From contig SPDT01000006.1 in assembly GCA_008477525.1 (NCBI GenBank), positions 647,501 to 711,500 on the forward strand: a DNA stretch of 64,000 nt, read 5' to 3'. The stretch comes from Hypomyces perniciosus. Lineage: Eukaryota > Ascomycota > Sordariomycetes > Hypocreales > Hypocreaceae. A model generated the notes under the pieces. It was not told where the DNA came from. It saw only the letters and a program-made list of their open reading frames with translations, and made no database searches. The translations under genes were made by a program, and so were the position numbers. Shown piece by piece: positions 44,349 to 56,208 of this stretch; position 1 is the stretch's first letter, and every line of letters begins with the position of its first letter.

Positions 44349-45841
44349 AGAGTGAGCACGGCATAAGGGGTGTTCTGGTTGAGGGGAGAGAGATACCCGA
44401 GAGCTGTTTTCTTCTTCTTTCCAGTATAGCTGAGTTTAGAAGTTTATAGATAATCTCATTTCCTTACCTATAGATAGGTAGATGCGTATGATATCTGATT
44501 TTGCATCAGGAAAACTATCATTGTTCCGGAGATAATGTTTGACCCATCATTGCTTATCGATCCTAATTTATTTTATAGGCATTCTGTTCTATTACCTATC
44601 AAACATTGCAGTATGGATCAAGAGAGCCGGCGAGATCTTGGGGCTCGAGTACCCTACGATCCCTTGCAACCTACGCTACAACACAGCTAACGAGCTCTGC
44701 TGAAGTGGTTTATTCGATGTTCACATACTGCTGGAAGATCGTCAACCAGTTGTTGGGTGTAAGCGGTGTCGACGAAGCACTCCGAAATCTGGCACTAGAT
44801 CATGCCAACTCCAATCTACTCCCAATGTATTATCTCGGATGTGAGATTCGTGCCGATCTCTAGGGGATTCTCTGCGGACAAAGGCCACAGCAAGTGCTGA
44901 TCAAGAAGGCCTGTGGCGTTGGTTATTCGATCAGCAAGTGTCTGTCTATTGATCTCACAGAACCATGCACTGTAGATTCATGGGATAAAGTTTTAATGTC
45001 GACAGTAAAAGCAGTAATCTCTGTTGTACTCTTTTCAGACACACATTACGTGACCAAAGTCCCCAACTCGCTAGTATGGGCATTTTCTGTTTTAGCTATC
45101 TCTGGCTATTTAGCATATTAAATTTAAACACGTATTTTGAAGAAAGGCCGGTGTGTGAAGCTTTTAACCAAAGAAGAATGCCATTACAGCATGCTCAGTT
45201 GCATTATATAGCGGGTTCCATGACTTAGCCCTCACTTGTCTAGTGGAGTTTACTATCTGCATACTCTGCTTGCACGATGGAGCCCTTATGGTAGGCCAAA
45301 TAAATGGATAAGATATGTAGGACACGCGTTGAGAGAGAAGCTAAACAGGAACATAGAATACTACCTAATAGTATACTATATGGTACCAATGGGTGATGAA
45401 TAGACTGTTATTCTGAAGAATGCAAAGCGTCCCTTTCATCTCTAGATTTCGTAATTGAGGACATCATTATTGACATATCTAGCAAAGTCAAAATCTGCAT
45501 CATGTATGGTGGCGAGGCGGTCTCGAGGCAAGTCGAGAGGATGACGGCCACAGCGAAATGAGAGGTGCGACCAAGAATGGCACATTGTCGACATGTCGTT
45601 CAATAAGCAAGGTCATTGATCTGTGAACACGTACCTAGGTAGCTAGTTAAAGCAAACCCAAGTTTGTAAATGAATCTGTCGATAGCAAATAGTGTCCCTG
45701 GCTGAGTCATAAAAAGCCACGTGACATTGTCGTTAGTGCCTCAGGCGCTTGCGAAGGCTCAAGCGCTCAATTCTGAACAAAGATTCGATTGGCATCTCCA
45801 ACAACGCCCACCTCTGCCGTCCAACCAAACCAAACGACAAA
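44349..45841. other. 1.5-kb spacer holding a broken frame
   Basis: The only structure seen is the interrupted frame at 44579-45121. The rest, up to the ATP synthase epsilon start, shows nothing distinctive. Confidence 0.4.
44579..45121 (+). pseudogene. Interrupted open frame, possible gene remnant
   Basis: Immediately after a good acceptor-like TTTTATAG, a frame runs about 180 codons to a TAA at 45121 and is broken only by one TAG at 44861-44863. Both halves have protein-like composition, for example EVVYSMFTYCWKIVNQLLG and HANSNLLPMYYLGCE before, and KKACGVGYSISKCLSIDL and a hydrophobic LVWAFSVLAISGYLAY end after. It has no clear start codon and I recognise no family. It could be a decayed gene, or exons whose true splicing removes the stop, or chance. 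Confidence 0.3.
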
Positions 45842-46240
45842 ATGACTGCTGCGTGGAAAGCCGCCGGTTTGACGTACGTCAATTGACCCCCAACGCTGAT
45901 TTTATTCATGTTCCGATAATCTCCGAAGCTGCCTCGCGCCGCAAAATGCGCAAACAGACATTCAATATGAGCTAACATGGCGATGAAATAGCTACAACCG
46001 CTACCTGGCCATCGCGGCCCGTACCGTTCGTCGAAGCCTGAAGGAGGAGAAGCGAGTTGTTGCCGAGCGACGAGCTGTTACCGAGCTGCGATTCGCTACG
46101 TGGCAGGTAGGTCTTTATGCGCATGCCGCAGTCCTGGGAGGAAACGATGGTTAATACCTCAACAGAACGGCAAGGCTGGCGATGCCAAGGATCTGAACGC
46201 CGCCAACGCTGCTGCCATGGCAGCGAACGCTTCCTCTTGA
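45842..46240 (+). CDS. atp15: Mitochondrial ATP synthase subunit epsilon
   Basis: Three small exons, 45842-45873, 45992-46106 and 46166-46240, give only 73 residues. Reading MTAAWKAAGLT-YNRYLAIAARTVRRSLKEEKR, it matches the start of the F1 epsilon subunit (yeast Atp15: a tryptophan near residue 4, then AG(I/L)(S/T)Y, then a run of alanines before VRRSLK). The protein stabilises the central stalk of F1 in the mitochondrial matrix and lacks a cleavable presequence. The first intron (118 bases, GTACGT donor, GCTAAC branch) splits the threonine codon; the second has 59 bases. Because no exon exceeds 115 bases, simple ORF searches miss it. Confidence 0.9.
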
Positions 46241-46836
46241 ATGGAGAAAAGGAAATAGAGCAGGCGGACGGGATGCGCGAGGCAGAATTGATAGAGATGG
46301 CCAGAGGCGACGGGTGAACCACCGTGCTGGTGGGGTGACTGGTGCATGCGACTGATGCCACTGTAAAATAAACGATTGCTACAATACATCCGTCTGTTAT
46401 GGAAAATTACAGCAATTTTGGATTGCGGGATGAGTCGGAAATGCATCGTATTGCCGCCAAAGTGAAGATTGATATCATTAGCCGAGTGTTGGGGACGACT
46501 TAACTCCGTATCCTAGGCCTGGATGATAGCAGTGTCTGGTAAGTGTCAACATCAGGTTTAAACAACCGCAGGTAGAACTTGCATGATCGGAATTATGTCT
46601 CTATGTCTTTATCTATGAGTGTCTTATGGGTTTTGCAGCGGCACAGAACATAGAGCCAAGGTTGTGGTACTCATCACGGAGGTATGTCTCGGCCCGTGGA
46701 CAGTACTACCTAAGTAATCCAGACTTCTCATACGCCACCACGAAGTACCAGCCAACGTGAACTGCCATTTTACAGCGCACAACATCGCCCTCAAGTAAAT
46801 CTCCATGCCGCCCTTCTGAATCTGCTTTTATTCACC
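46241..46836. other. Spacer between atp15 and mak10
   Basis: 3' region of atp15 and promoter of mak10. Nothing distinctive. Confidence 0.5.
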
Positions 46837-49461
46837 ATGGCAGCCGACTTTGGAGTCGGGGTACCAGATGGTATGTCAGGGCGCTCATATCTAACCGCCC
46901 TTCTCAACAAATTTCTGACTTGGGCGACACAGAAATCGCGAGGTTATCTCTGGGTCAGGGGTCCGAGCCCCATGACATCCCCCCGCCAAACATCATGAAC
47001 GAAGGCATCGTCGCTTTCGACATAACGGAGAGATTTTCAGAGGCTGTGAGAAGTAGGCTGTTCCTTTGAGGCGGATTTCTCCTGCATTGCTGTTCGTTGA
47101 ACTGACAGATGAAAGCTTTGGACCTTGGCGAGATCGTAAAGGATGGCCACTTTACGCTCTTTGAGTCGGTCTCTGCCCTTGAGGTTTGTATCAGATGCGC
47201 TTTGCTTGGACTGTAAGGCTAATCGCGGAATAGATCATGGACCCCAAGATGGACAGCGGATGCGTCAAGCCAGGCGCTGAGGTCGAGGAACTGTATGATG
47301 TCTCCAAACCACTGCTCCCAGAGGAGGTGCTTGGGATCATAGATCAGCTCTTATGCCATGAGGTCAGTGTGAAGAACCCAACTCCAATTTATCCGGATTC
47401 TTATTTTGCCTAGATATCCTGGCATCTAGGATATCCCCTCTCTCAGACTTTGTTTACAAGCGTTTACGTCGAGGCGCTTTCAATGCCAGATCCCCGCAGC
47501 ATTCAAGAAGCCACATTTGTCCGCAACGGCAATCAGAGTGCAAATGAACATCCCATGCTACAAGTTTTAAGAGCATACTGCCTAGGCATGCTTAAAAGCT
47601 GTGGCTACGTGAACGAAAGGATCAAATCTGAGCACTTCTATGAGGTAAGCTGTGATAAGATACTACCGAATAGTATGCGCTTTACTCATATCATGATACA
47701 GGAGGAGGACTTTGTCACAAACACGTACAACCGTACCCTTATGGCCAACCTGCCCACGAATGTCATCCGAGACGTCTTGCTTGACGCCGTAGCACTCCTA
47801 CAATCACAACGGGGTTCAATAGCGGATGAAGTGATCGACGCCTTAGTCACTCGGCTGGAGCTTAGACACATTTTCTTGGCAGCCGTCGAATGCCCCAAGC
47901 ATATGAAAGAACCGGAGCTTGCCAGAGAACCATGGAAACAGGGCCTTGCAATCTTGCCCAGGATTAACAAGACGCACTCTCTGGGCAAACCCGTGGATGA
48001 GGCCTTCAGCGCTAAACTGCAGAGGAAGCTGGCTAGTACCATGCCTCCACGACCGATCGTTGACCTCAAATTTGATGATGCTTTTGGCCATTTAAAGAGT
48101 ATTTTCCAAGACGGCCTAGAGTTGATTGGTGTTCTTCAGTATACAGACTCCCAATGTCTGTTGGTATGTTGGTTGTGATACATCTTGCCCGCTTTTTCTC
48201 TTGCTAATAGACGACATAACAGACATTTGTATCGACGTTCCAGTGTAAGAAACCACAGCCTGTTGTTTACATACGGACATTGCTTCAAACATTCCTGTTC
48301 GATGCTATGGAGGTCTTGGGATCGATGAGCATTCGTCAGCTCCTTGATGACGACTTTTCGATAATTTCACTTCCGGCAAGTCCATATCTGGACCGTGACA
48401 ATGACGAGATTGAGGCGATTCACGATCCACGGTATGTGATGGCTCAGCAGACGGAGCTATTTAGGACGAGGGCCGCACAGCCATTTTTGGATATCCTACG
48501 AACGACGTGCCAGAATCGGTGCCGTGTACGGAGAACACTTTGCCATCTTGTCCGAGATTGGGAGAATCTTCAAATAGATGCCGAGGAGATTGATCAGATT
48601 CTTCAAGTCAAGGCCAAGGAACAGCCAATGATGTACCGACCACCCATGAGCAACATGCCGATTGAATCCTACTCCTTGCCTCTATCATCTTGGACCTACC
48701 TGTACAAGTTGCGACATATGGAACAGATCGTACAGCTTGGTTTCGAGCTGGAGGTCTACCAACCCGACGAGCTTGCTGGCATGTACTGGTACCTCAACTA
48801 CGTCTCGAAGTCTAGACTCCACCACACAGAAAGGATCAAGTCCTTTGTTGTCCACAAAGCCGAAGAGACACGCGGACAACCCGGAAACTCAAGTCCAGGC
48901 ACTGATAGGCAGCTAAAGCGATCGTTGAATTATGTACGGCTATCTCTATTAGACGCTGCGATGACGTGGGAATTATCCGACGCGCTGTCTTGTCTATACA
49001 CCGTCATCAATCGTCTCAAGTTGATTAAGGCGCCACCGAGGCCGTATAGCACGGATGAGCTGCGATATGAACTCCGAATGAAGCCATTCGTGTCAATCAG
49101 TCTCCCCACTCTACCCACTTTTGAAGAATTCACAGGTGGGACACTCCAACCGGACACAACGGTGGAGGAGCTCCTGGAGTACGGAGAAAAGGCCGTGGCA
49201 GGCGCCAAGAAGGCGGTTGAAGCCCTGAGCAAGATGACGCCCGAGGAGTCCTTTTCGGTGGGTTCGCATGAACGGTGGGCCGCTTCGGTCAAGAACGGCT
49301 TGAAGTCATGTATTGCAACAGGGATCGCTATATCGACTGTGCAAAAGACGCTGCAAAAGTCCAAGGACCCGAGTAATGTGAAAATCAGGGCCGAGGTTCC
49401 GGTGCCGGAAAAGGCATATCATGAGTGGTGGATCGTGCCGAAGATCATCCCGTGCACATAG
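46837..49461 (+). CDS. mak10: NatC N-acetyltransferase auxiliary subunit Mak10 (Naa35)
   Basis: Seven exons (46837-46870, 46933-47045, 47109-47183, 47234-47362, 47414-47644, 47702-48163, 48223-49461) give 760 residues with phase kept throughout. The diagnostic element is ALE-IMDPKMDSG (residues 75-83), the near-invariant Mak10 motif, preceded by LGEIVKDGHFTLFESVSALE. Later segments such as ISWHLGYPLSQTLFTSVYV and the long helical C-terminal half agree with the family. NatC acetylates N-terminal methionines followed by hydrophobic residues on ribosome-bound chains; Mak10 anchors the complex. The second exon ends at a GTGAGA donor rather than the nearby GTAGGC because only that keeps frame. Confidence 0.95.
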
Positions 49462-49821
49462 CCGAGGTCTTTGGGGAGAGGTAGCAAATGTGAAGTCTGA
49501 ATCATGTCTCTTTTTTTCATTCGATAGTGTACTCTGTAGGTACATACAAAAATAGAAGAATTGACTGAGGTATCCTATCGTTACGTACATCCACATGTCC
49601 CTCCCAGTCCCAGTAGACGTGTCTCTCTTCCCAAGCATCTCCGAATGTCTGTTCTGCCTCGAGGATATCATACACCATTTGCTCCACTCATGACCATTCT
49701 ACTCTGTAGATTCCGTTCATCCGTCGAACGGTAAAGTTGGGTTCATACCGAAGAGTATGGACATTTCATAAGAAAATCGCACTTTCACTTAGGTAGTAGC
49801 TGATCGTTCTGCTTGAGTAAT
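49462..49821. other. Convergent spacer
   Basis: 3' regions of mak10 and the peroxisomal carrier gene. Nothing distinctive. Confidence 0.5.
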
Positions 49822-50901
49822 TTAAGCACGCTTGCGCATCCTGAGTTTGACGGTCTGCTCATAGAGAACATCCTTAAAGGCGAAGAGCAAAGCGGCAGTC
49901 AGCACACTCTGGGTAACCTTGGGTCCAATGCCTAGATTGACGTTAGCACTTGGTTTGCAAAAGGAAATATAAAAAAAAAGATTAGGATATGGGTGACCGA
50001 CCCTTGTAAAGACCAGAGTAGCCCTCCTCCCTGATGACGCGCTTCAGCGCCTGAGTCATGCCCTCCTTCTTCTGGGCATGTGAAGCAACGTGCATCTGGC
50101 TCTTGACGGTGATGTAAGGATACGTCACAGAGGTGGCGAAAAGCTTGCCTAGGGCACCGAGGAAGAATGCCACGGCGGGCGTGACCTTTCTCCTCTTCTC
50201 CACGGTGTTCTTCATCTGCTCAAAAAGCGTGTACTGGAGGATAGGGTTGATGACCAAGACCAGCGCCGGAATGACGCCGGAGAAGAGGGCCTGGGGTCCC
50301 TCATTCTTGAGGAGGGACATGAGCGTCCCAAGGGTAGAGGGAGGCCTGCGGGGCTTCGCATCGGCGCCAGCCTCGAGATCGGTGTCTTGTCGGCGTGTGG
50401 TAACGCGCGTGTTGATAACCCAGATGGGGTTGGTGATGATGACGGTCGCAGAGCCGGCAATGGCGCCGGCGATCATGGACTCGATCGTGGTGAGCTTCTT
50501 GTTGGCGCGACCAGAAGTTACAGCAGCCTTCTCAAAGAATGCGCGGGTCCACTCGTACCAGTAGTAGTAGACGAAGTTGGTGACGCTGATACCGAAGAGC
50601 GCGGAGTTGATGCCCGAGTACAGGCCGGACACACCCTCCCGGGCAATGATCTTCTGGACAGCATCGCTGAATTTGCTCTCGGCTTTTTTGGACTCAACCT
50701 GCGCTCTAGTGGAGAGGGTGATGAGAGGGTAGCTAGAGGTGGCATGTGTGTAAGTCTGGCTGCGACTGCGCATCAAGACAGCTGGGAAGAAGAACACGCG
50801 GGGAGAGCATACGTCAGGACCATGGATAAGATACCGCCGCCAGCGCCGGCGAGAGCGTGGGCGACATTGTCGTTTTGCGGGATGGGAGTTTTGGAAGCCA
50901 T
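49822..50901 (-). CDS. ant1: Peroxisomal adenine nucleotide carrier (Ant1/PMP47)
   Basis: Exons 50901-50813, 50732-50002 and 49931-49822 give 309 residues, with three mitochondrial-carrier repeats and six membrane helices. The repeat signatures read YPLITLSTRAQ, NPIWVINTRV and YPYITVKSQMHV. They lack the acidic residue of the usual PX(D/E)XX(K/R) motif at two or three positions, a feature of the PMP47/Ant1 branch that moves ATP into peroxisomes for fatty-acid activation. Both joins restore split codons (ACC and GGC). The last intron uses a GTCGGT donor, less common than GTAAGT but with a good GCTAAC branch. Confidence 0.92.
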
Positions 50902-51655
50902 GGTTGTTGATGCCTATGACTGATATGCGCAGGGGGGCAGATGCTACTTGTAAGAGGTGCTGGCGTTATTCTCTGGCGACAGACAAAAGGAAAAGCAGAA
51001 GCAGCCTTCGCGTGGACCTCATGGGGCTGCTGATGGGGTCTGCACGAGTTCTAATAAAGAAGTGATGTTGGATTGGATTGGAGAATCAATCCGTCTCAGA
51101 TGCGATGCCCCTGGCAGCTTCAAGCCGAGGTCGAAGCCGCATGTCTGTCCCACGTTGGCGCGCCGAAATGAGGTCATGCTTTTCCGTCTGAACCCGCATA
51201 GCGCGGCAGACGGCATGTGACTTTGGGGGGGGTCTTTGGAGAGAGTGGTACGTACCCTGTCAGAAAAGCTGGGGATATCTTGGCTGCCGTGGGGTTCAAT
51301 CGGCATCGATTAAGTAAGCACATCTTTAATGCCGGCAACGGAACAACAAAACCGCGACAGAAAAAAAGAAGCACAAAAGATGGTCCCCTAGGAAACTAGT
51401 CCCAATCTAGCAATGCAAAAGTAAACAAATGGTCAATATTCTTTCCAATCACGGTCGGTGGCAACCTTCCCACACCCAACCTTCACGCGGCGGCTGGCCC
51501 TGCGAATCTGACCCGGAACTCCTCTGCACATTCCATATGAAATACATTGCCAATATCTGCAAATGCCCCGGCGCAGGAAGTCCGGTGTCCAGCCCGAATT
51601 ATTCAGCATCCGCTGGCACCATTTTGCGGATCCGACGACGCCCAGCGTCGATATT
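50902..51655. promoter_or_regulatory. Divergent promoter of ant1 and the AT-hook gene
   Basis: Two adjacent ATTGG (inverted CCAAT) boxes are visible near 51071-51080, a common binding site for the fungal CCAAT complex. The right end may be coding if the upstream ATG at 51563 is used. Confidence 0.4.
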
Positions 51656-54600
51656 ATGTCGTCGCCTGATCCCCTAAATGAACCAACGATATCGATATCC
51701 AGCGTCGCGCCACCATCCTCATCGCGCCGCATGACGCGCAGCCAGCGGTCGCAACGATTCTTCTCGCTCGATGACTCGCCGAGAGAGCGCATGTTCGAGC
51801 TGGAAGTCGGCCATCAGACATCGCCACAGAGACTATTGGTCACGGTCGAGACCGAGGACGACGACGTGACCATGACGAGCGGCACTAGGCGAAAGCTCTT
51901 CCAATCGCCGGCCTCGGTCCGCGCGATACAGCGCATGGAACATACGACCACCACAACCGTACCGCTGAGGGACTCCATTGAAGATATCGAAGACGAGCTG
52001 AGCTATCCCACGACCCCGAGACGGAGAGGCCGTCCTCGAAAATCCAATGGAACGCCAATACCTATCGCTGGCGTAAAGAGGAGGGCCGACACGCCCATTC
52101 AGAGCAGTCCACGCCGTCAACGGGTTACGAAGTCTGGCGAAGAAGAGGTGGAAGCACAGCCGGAAGCCAGCATACACGCTACACCGACATCAGCAAGACG
52201 AGGGCGCCCACCAAAGAATCGAGTTGTTGAGCCGTCTAGTGAACTTGGAACCGCGAAACGGGATGGACGAAGACGGAAAGCTATGGCGCCCGATGAATTG
52301 GTCCAGATAACAGAAGAGGCAGCAGCGGAGAGAAGCTCGATCTATCAGGCAGCCCAGATGAGCGAGAATGGCATGGATCTAGTACGGGCTCCCTCAGAAA
52401 TGTCCGTCGACGAAGCTGCGGCATCTCTATTGGCCGCTGTGGCTTCCAATGGGGATGCCGACTCGGACATTTGGATGACAACGTTGTCAGACCAAGCTAC
52501 CCCAAGAGCTGTGGCTCAACCAGCAACCACCAATTCGACTCGTCCACCCCCCAGAGCACCCCGTGAATCAGTTCTACCAGAGTCCGAAGCCGATATGTCT
52601 CAGGGAGACGATTACGGTTATCTTGCACCGGCTGCAAGTGACAGCTCCTCTGCTGGCGAGCCTCCAAACGAGCTCGATCCCCAGAACAACGATACTATTG
52701 CCCAGGGCGAAGACTTTAGCATGATTTTTATGGACTCTATCCCATCCCTACAAGCAAGTTTCCATGGAAATAGAAGTTTCCGCAGCAGTAGAAGTTTCGG
52801 CAATAGCACATTTATGCCTACAGCATACGATGATGAAGAACTCGGCGAGCAAACAAATCTTATTATCAACAACACACTGGAAACCTTGAGGCAGGAAGTT
52901 GCTGGAGATGAGACGATAAATATTACCGAGCCCCTCGAAGTTTCACAGCCTCCTGTGACGCAACAAGCACCCGTTGAGGAAGTACCGACCCCTGTTCGAC
53001 CAGCAGCTGCCGTGTCGCCGCTCAGTGCCAGTCCATGGTGGTCCCGTAAACCCAAGAAAATGGGATCCTCTCCTCTGAGGCGTCAGGCTCTCAAGTCTAG
53101 TGCCAAGAAAGCAGAAAACTCGATGATGTATGGTTTGAGAGGAGAGCAAGGGGAACAGTCTTCAATGCGAGATTCGAGGCAGACGATATCAGCCGGTGCG
53201 CGAAACGAGGATTCGAACATGTATGAGGACTCCTTTTCCGAGATCCCTCAAAATTATCTTGCTGCTGCTACCCCAAGGCGACCGGGCTTGATACCTACAC
53301 ACGACGATCAGGATGAGGAAATGGAGGATGTACATGAAGAAGTGCAGGAAGAGCAACCAGAGATGGAGCAACATCACGAAGTCGAAGACGATATTGAGGA
53401 GCACCATGCGCTATCCCATCATATTGCTACAGCCCCAACAACAAAACGGCTGCCTACACCAGAGAAAACCCCTCCTCAGGTTGAAATTGAGGAGAATGAA
53501 AATGAGGAGGATGAAATCCAAGAGGAGTTTGCACAGGATTCTCCGGAATCCGTGAGGGCAGAATCTCCCACCCCCCCAGAGCGAGATCGCTTTGATGTTG
53601 ACGAAGATATCAATCAAATATCCGAGTCACGGGAACAACCTGAAGTTCCGGCGGAAACGTCAATCAAGGCCACTCCAATCAACCAAATGTCGTCTCCACT
53701 TCAGGAACCTCAGTCTTTGCCACAGGAGTCTGCTCAGGAGAAGTCTGCACGACCTGTCCTGTCTTCGATAGTGCGAGCTGGGCGGGTTCTGCAGAGTGTT
53801 ACCTCCGATCCGCCTTCCCCTGGAGACCGTGAGAATCACCTGGGGAGTCCATTCAGAAGTTCTGGGAGCAAGGAATCACTGCAGGGGTCCAAGGATATCC
53901 ACAATAATCGACTCCTAAATAAGAGCCCCCCGCAGCCATTGAACTTTGCCCGACATCAAGCGGCGACCAGTAGTCAAGCCCAGACCAACGGAGACCGCAC
54001 TAGCTTGGCAGACAGCAATTTAGATGTGAACGGCTCTCGAAAAGCCGTCGACAGAAGAAACAAGGAATCAGCGGAAAAGGATCCATCGCCATCAAGAGAA
54101 TCAGCAGCAAGTTCTCTGCGCATTACACCACCGAGTGATGGTGTCATGAGCTGGGTTGAAAACGAAGGCCCCATTAGCCCCAGTTTGAGAGGAGACAACA
54201 CATTGAAAGAGGTATCCCATCTATCAGGCACGAGGGCTGTCAAGGAGCCAATCCCTCTTGGTCAAATCGATGGCGCAGGAGAAGAGACAGACGAGGAATC
54301 ACAGGCAGGGGATGACGAAATGGACATATGGGAGATCGAAGCAGAGCGGGAGATACCAAAGACAACCCGACAGCGACCATTTGGTGGCAAGGCTGCTCCT
54401 ATGTATCGCAGCACGGCGCAAAGCCCTTGGGCTCGGAAGAGCATGCAGAGGTCTAAGATCGCGGTCCCAGATGCTTCAAATAAGCAAACGAAAACGATTG
54501 GCACTGTTACCACTCAATCTGGTAAGGCAGCTGAAGTAGACGAGTTCTCTATGCTCTCACAGAAGCAAACCGAGAAGGAAGCGGAGGTAGCATCTAAAGG

Positions 54601-55723
54601 TAACCGCTTTGATCTGTCAACTTTCTTCTCGTCCCCGGCTGCCATCCCTGGGATGCTGGCTGAGAAACTTTTGCCAGCCAAAACGAAGCCAATTGTAGGA
54701 TCAGCGTCTAATCGGGTCGAGCCTGCGGAGCCTGTGCAGGCTGCTCCAGTGATGCAGACCAGTTCACGAATCCCACGCCAGGCACCCCAGAAGGAGGTGA
54801 ATCCGCGAAACGGCCCTCGTACAGACACTTTCTCCCCTGTTAGGCCAAATGAGCCAGAGAAAATGCAGACCGTGGAACGCTCATCGTCGCCAGCTACCCC
54901 TGAGAAGATTCAAGCTCCTGTCGTTGCTCAGAAACAAAACTTTACACCACGACCGAGACAGACTAGTCAAACATTCGTCCAACCTTCCTCATCACGCGCG
55001 GGAGACACTGTCACTCCGCCTAGGATGCAGTTATCTCATGCGGACATCCACAGGTGGCAGCAGGAGACATCCAATGCGAGCGAAGAGTCGCCCGACCTTC
55101 GCACTCTATTGCGGCCTCTGCCTGCAAAGAACGCTTCCCCCAAAAAGTCAAGCCTGCGATCTCCGTTGAAGCCCCGTACTCCAGGACGTGTAGTTGAATT
55201 CACGAGCAGCGTTCTGTCGCCTCAAGAGCAGGCCATTGTTCGCGAGCAGCGCCGCAGAGCAAATTCGGCCTTGTCTCATGAGCAAATCATCCCCATTGCT
55301 CCTCCTGCACCCCCAGAGCCGCAGGCGAATAACACAGACAATCACAACACGCCGGATGTGCCCATGTCGGACGACCCTCCTGTTATTGTAGATGAATCGC
55401 CAGAGCCAGAACCGCTCTCGCAAACCGTCTGGTCGCGCCAGCACTGGCTCTTCCTAGATGCGCTTCTCCACCTCCGGCGACAGAAACCATTTGATCAGGA
55501 TTACGACCGTTGTGCGGAGGAGTACCTTGGAAGGACAATCAAGAGCCATGGTGAGGCAATGATACTCGAACGATGGCATCTCGATTGCGTAGACGCATTC
55601 AAGGCTGAAGTCGGCGGCTGGGACGAAGGCATCCTAGCCAAAAGGCTGTTTGCACTAATATTAGGAGAAGAAAGGAGACGTCGGGGCATGGCGGAGCAGG
55701 CCCCCAGAGTCATGTTTCATTGA
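51656..55723 (+). CDS. Large AT-hook DNA-binding protein
   Basis: A single uninterrupted exon encodes 1,355 residues. Two AT-hooks are visible, at about 122-130 (RRRGRPRKS) and 181-188 (RRGRPPKN), which bind the minor groove of A/T-rich DNA. Most of the protein is disordered, with many S/T-P sites and an acidic Glu-rich block near residues 550-640. A conserved-looking globular C-terminus (about the last 100 residues) reads WSRQHWLFLDALLHLRRQKPF and later WDEGILAKRLFALILGEE. It is probably a chromatin-bound nuclear protein; I cannot name the family. An upstream in-frame ATG at 51563 would add 31 residues; I prefer 51656 (MSSPDPLNEP) for its purine at -3. Confidence 0.88.
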   Translation: MSSPDPLNEPTISISSVAPPSSSRRMTRSQRSQRFFSLDDSPRERMFELEVGHQTSPQRLLVTVETEDDDVTMTSGTRRKLFQSPASVRAIQRMEHTTTTTVPLRDSIEDIEDELSYPTTPRRRGRPRKSNGTPIPIAGVKRRADTPIQSSPRRQRVTKSGEEEVEAQPEASIHATPTSARRGRPPKNRVVEPSSELGTAKRDGRRRKAMAPDELVQITEEAAAERSSIYQAAQMSENGMDLVRAPSEMSVDEAAASLLAAVASNGDADSDIWMTTLSDQATPRAVAQPATTNSTRPPPRAPRESVLPESEADMSQGDDYGYLAPAASDSSSAGEPPNELDPQNNDTIAQGEDFSMIFMDSIPSLQASFHGNRSFRSSRSFGNSTFMPTAYDDEELGEQTNLIINNTLETLRQEVAGDETINITEPLEVSQPPVTQQAPVEEVPTPVRPAAAVSPLSASPWWSRKPKKMGSSPLRRQALKSSAKKAENSMMYGLRGEQGEQSSMRDSRQTISAGARNEDSNMYEDSFSEIPQNYLAAATPRRPGLIPTHDDQDEEMEDVHEEVQEEQPEMEQHHEVEDDIEEHHALSHHIATAPTTKRLPTPEKTPPQVEIEENENEEDEIQEEFAQDSPESVRAESPTPPERDRFDVDEDINQISESREQPEVPAETSIKATPINQMSSPLQEPQSLPQESAQEKSARPVLSSIVRAGRVLQSVTSDPPSPGDRENHLGSPFRSSGSKESLQGSKDIHNNRLLNKSPPQPLNFARHQAATSSQAQTNGDRTSLADSNLDVNGSRKAVDRRNKESAEKDPSPSRESAASSLRITPPSDGVMSWVENEGPISPSLRGDNTLKEVSHLSGTRAVKEPIPLGQIDGAGEETDEESQAGDDEMDIWEIEAEREIPKTTRQRPFGGKAAPMYRSTAQSPWARKSMQRSKIAVPDASNKQTKTIGTVTTQSGKAAEVDEFSMLSQKQTEKEAEVASKGNRFDLSTFFSSPAAIPGMLAEKLLPAKTKPIVGSASNRVEPAEPVQAAPVMQTSSRIPRQAPQKEVNPRNGPRTDTFSPVRPNEPEKMQTVERSSSPATPEKIQAPVVAQKQNFTPRPRQTSQTFVQPSSSRAGDTVTPPRMQLSHADIHRWQQETSNASEESPDLRTLLRPLPAKNASPKKSSLRSPLKPRTPGRVVEFTSSVLSPQEQAIVREQRRRANSALSHEQIIPIAPPAPPEPQANNTDNHNTPDVPMSDDPPVIVDESPEPEPLSQTVWSRQHWLFLDALLHLRRQKPFDQDYDRCAEEYLGRTIKSHGEAMILERWHLDCVDAFKAEVGGWDEGILAKRLFALILGEERRRRGMAEQAPRVMFH

Positions 55724-56208
55724 TTGAACAAAACCAACAACAAACAATATTCGTATTTTTAATAATGGGTATTGTGGAATCTGGAAAAGAACGAAATGCA
55801 TGAATGGCGTTGGGGAGGCGGCCTGGTTTTGTTTATGCCTTTGCTTTTCGAACAAAAATGATACCACTATAGCGGTTTGGATCGTTCAAGGGTTTTTTTT
55901 CAGGATGTATTCCAAGTTATCGTCTGGAGTATGGACTGCGTATATGTTCACCGTTTTATTATTCTTGTTTCTTCTTTCTTGTTACGAGGAGAATGAATTA
56001 TGTCATGTCGAAATGAGAATTCAATACCATACCATACATACCCAATTTCTTACAGAGACAATCTTGAAGCACGGGAAGACAACTGCGACGACGATGTGTT
56101 CAGCATGGGACGAGTCCTTCTTGAACGCCTGATCTACCATGACACATTACAATACAAGACCCGGCCTCTAGCCGTTGTTCTCCCCCTGCTACCAACGTTG
56201 TGGTTCAT
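55724..56208. other. Convergent spacer
   Basis: 3' regions of the AT-hook gene and rpn6. No gene seen. Confidence 0.5.
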
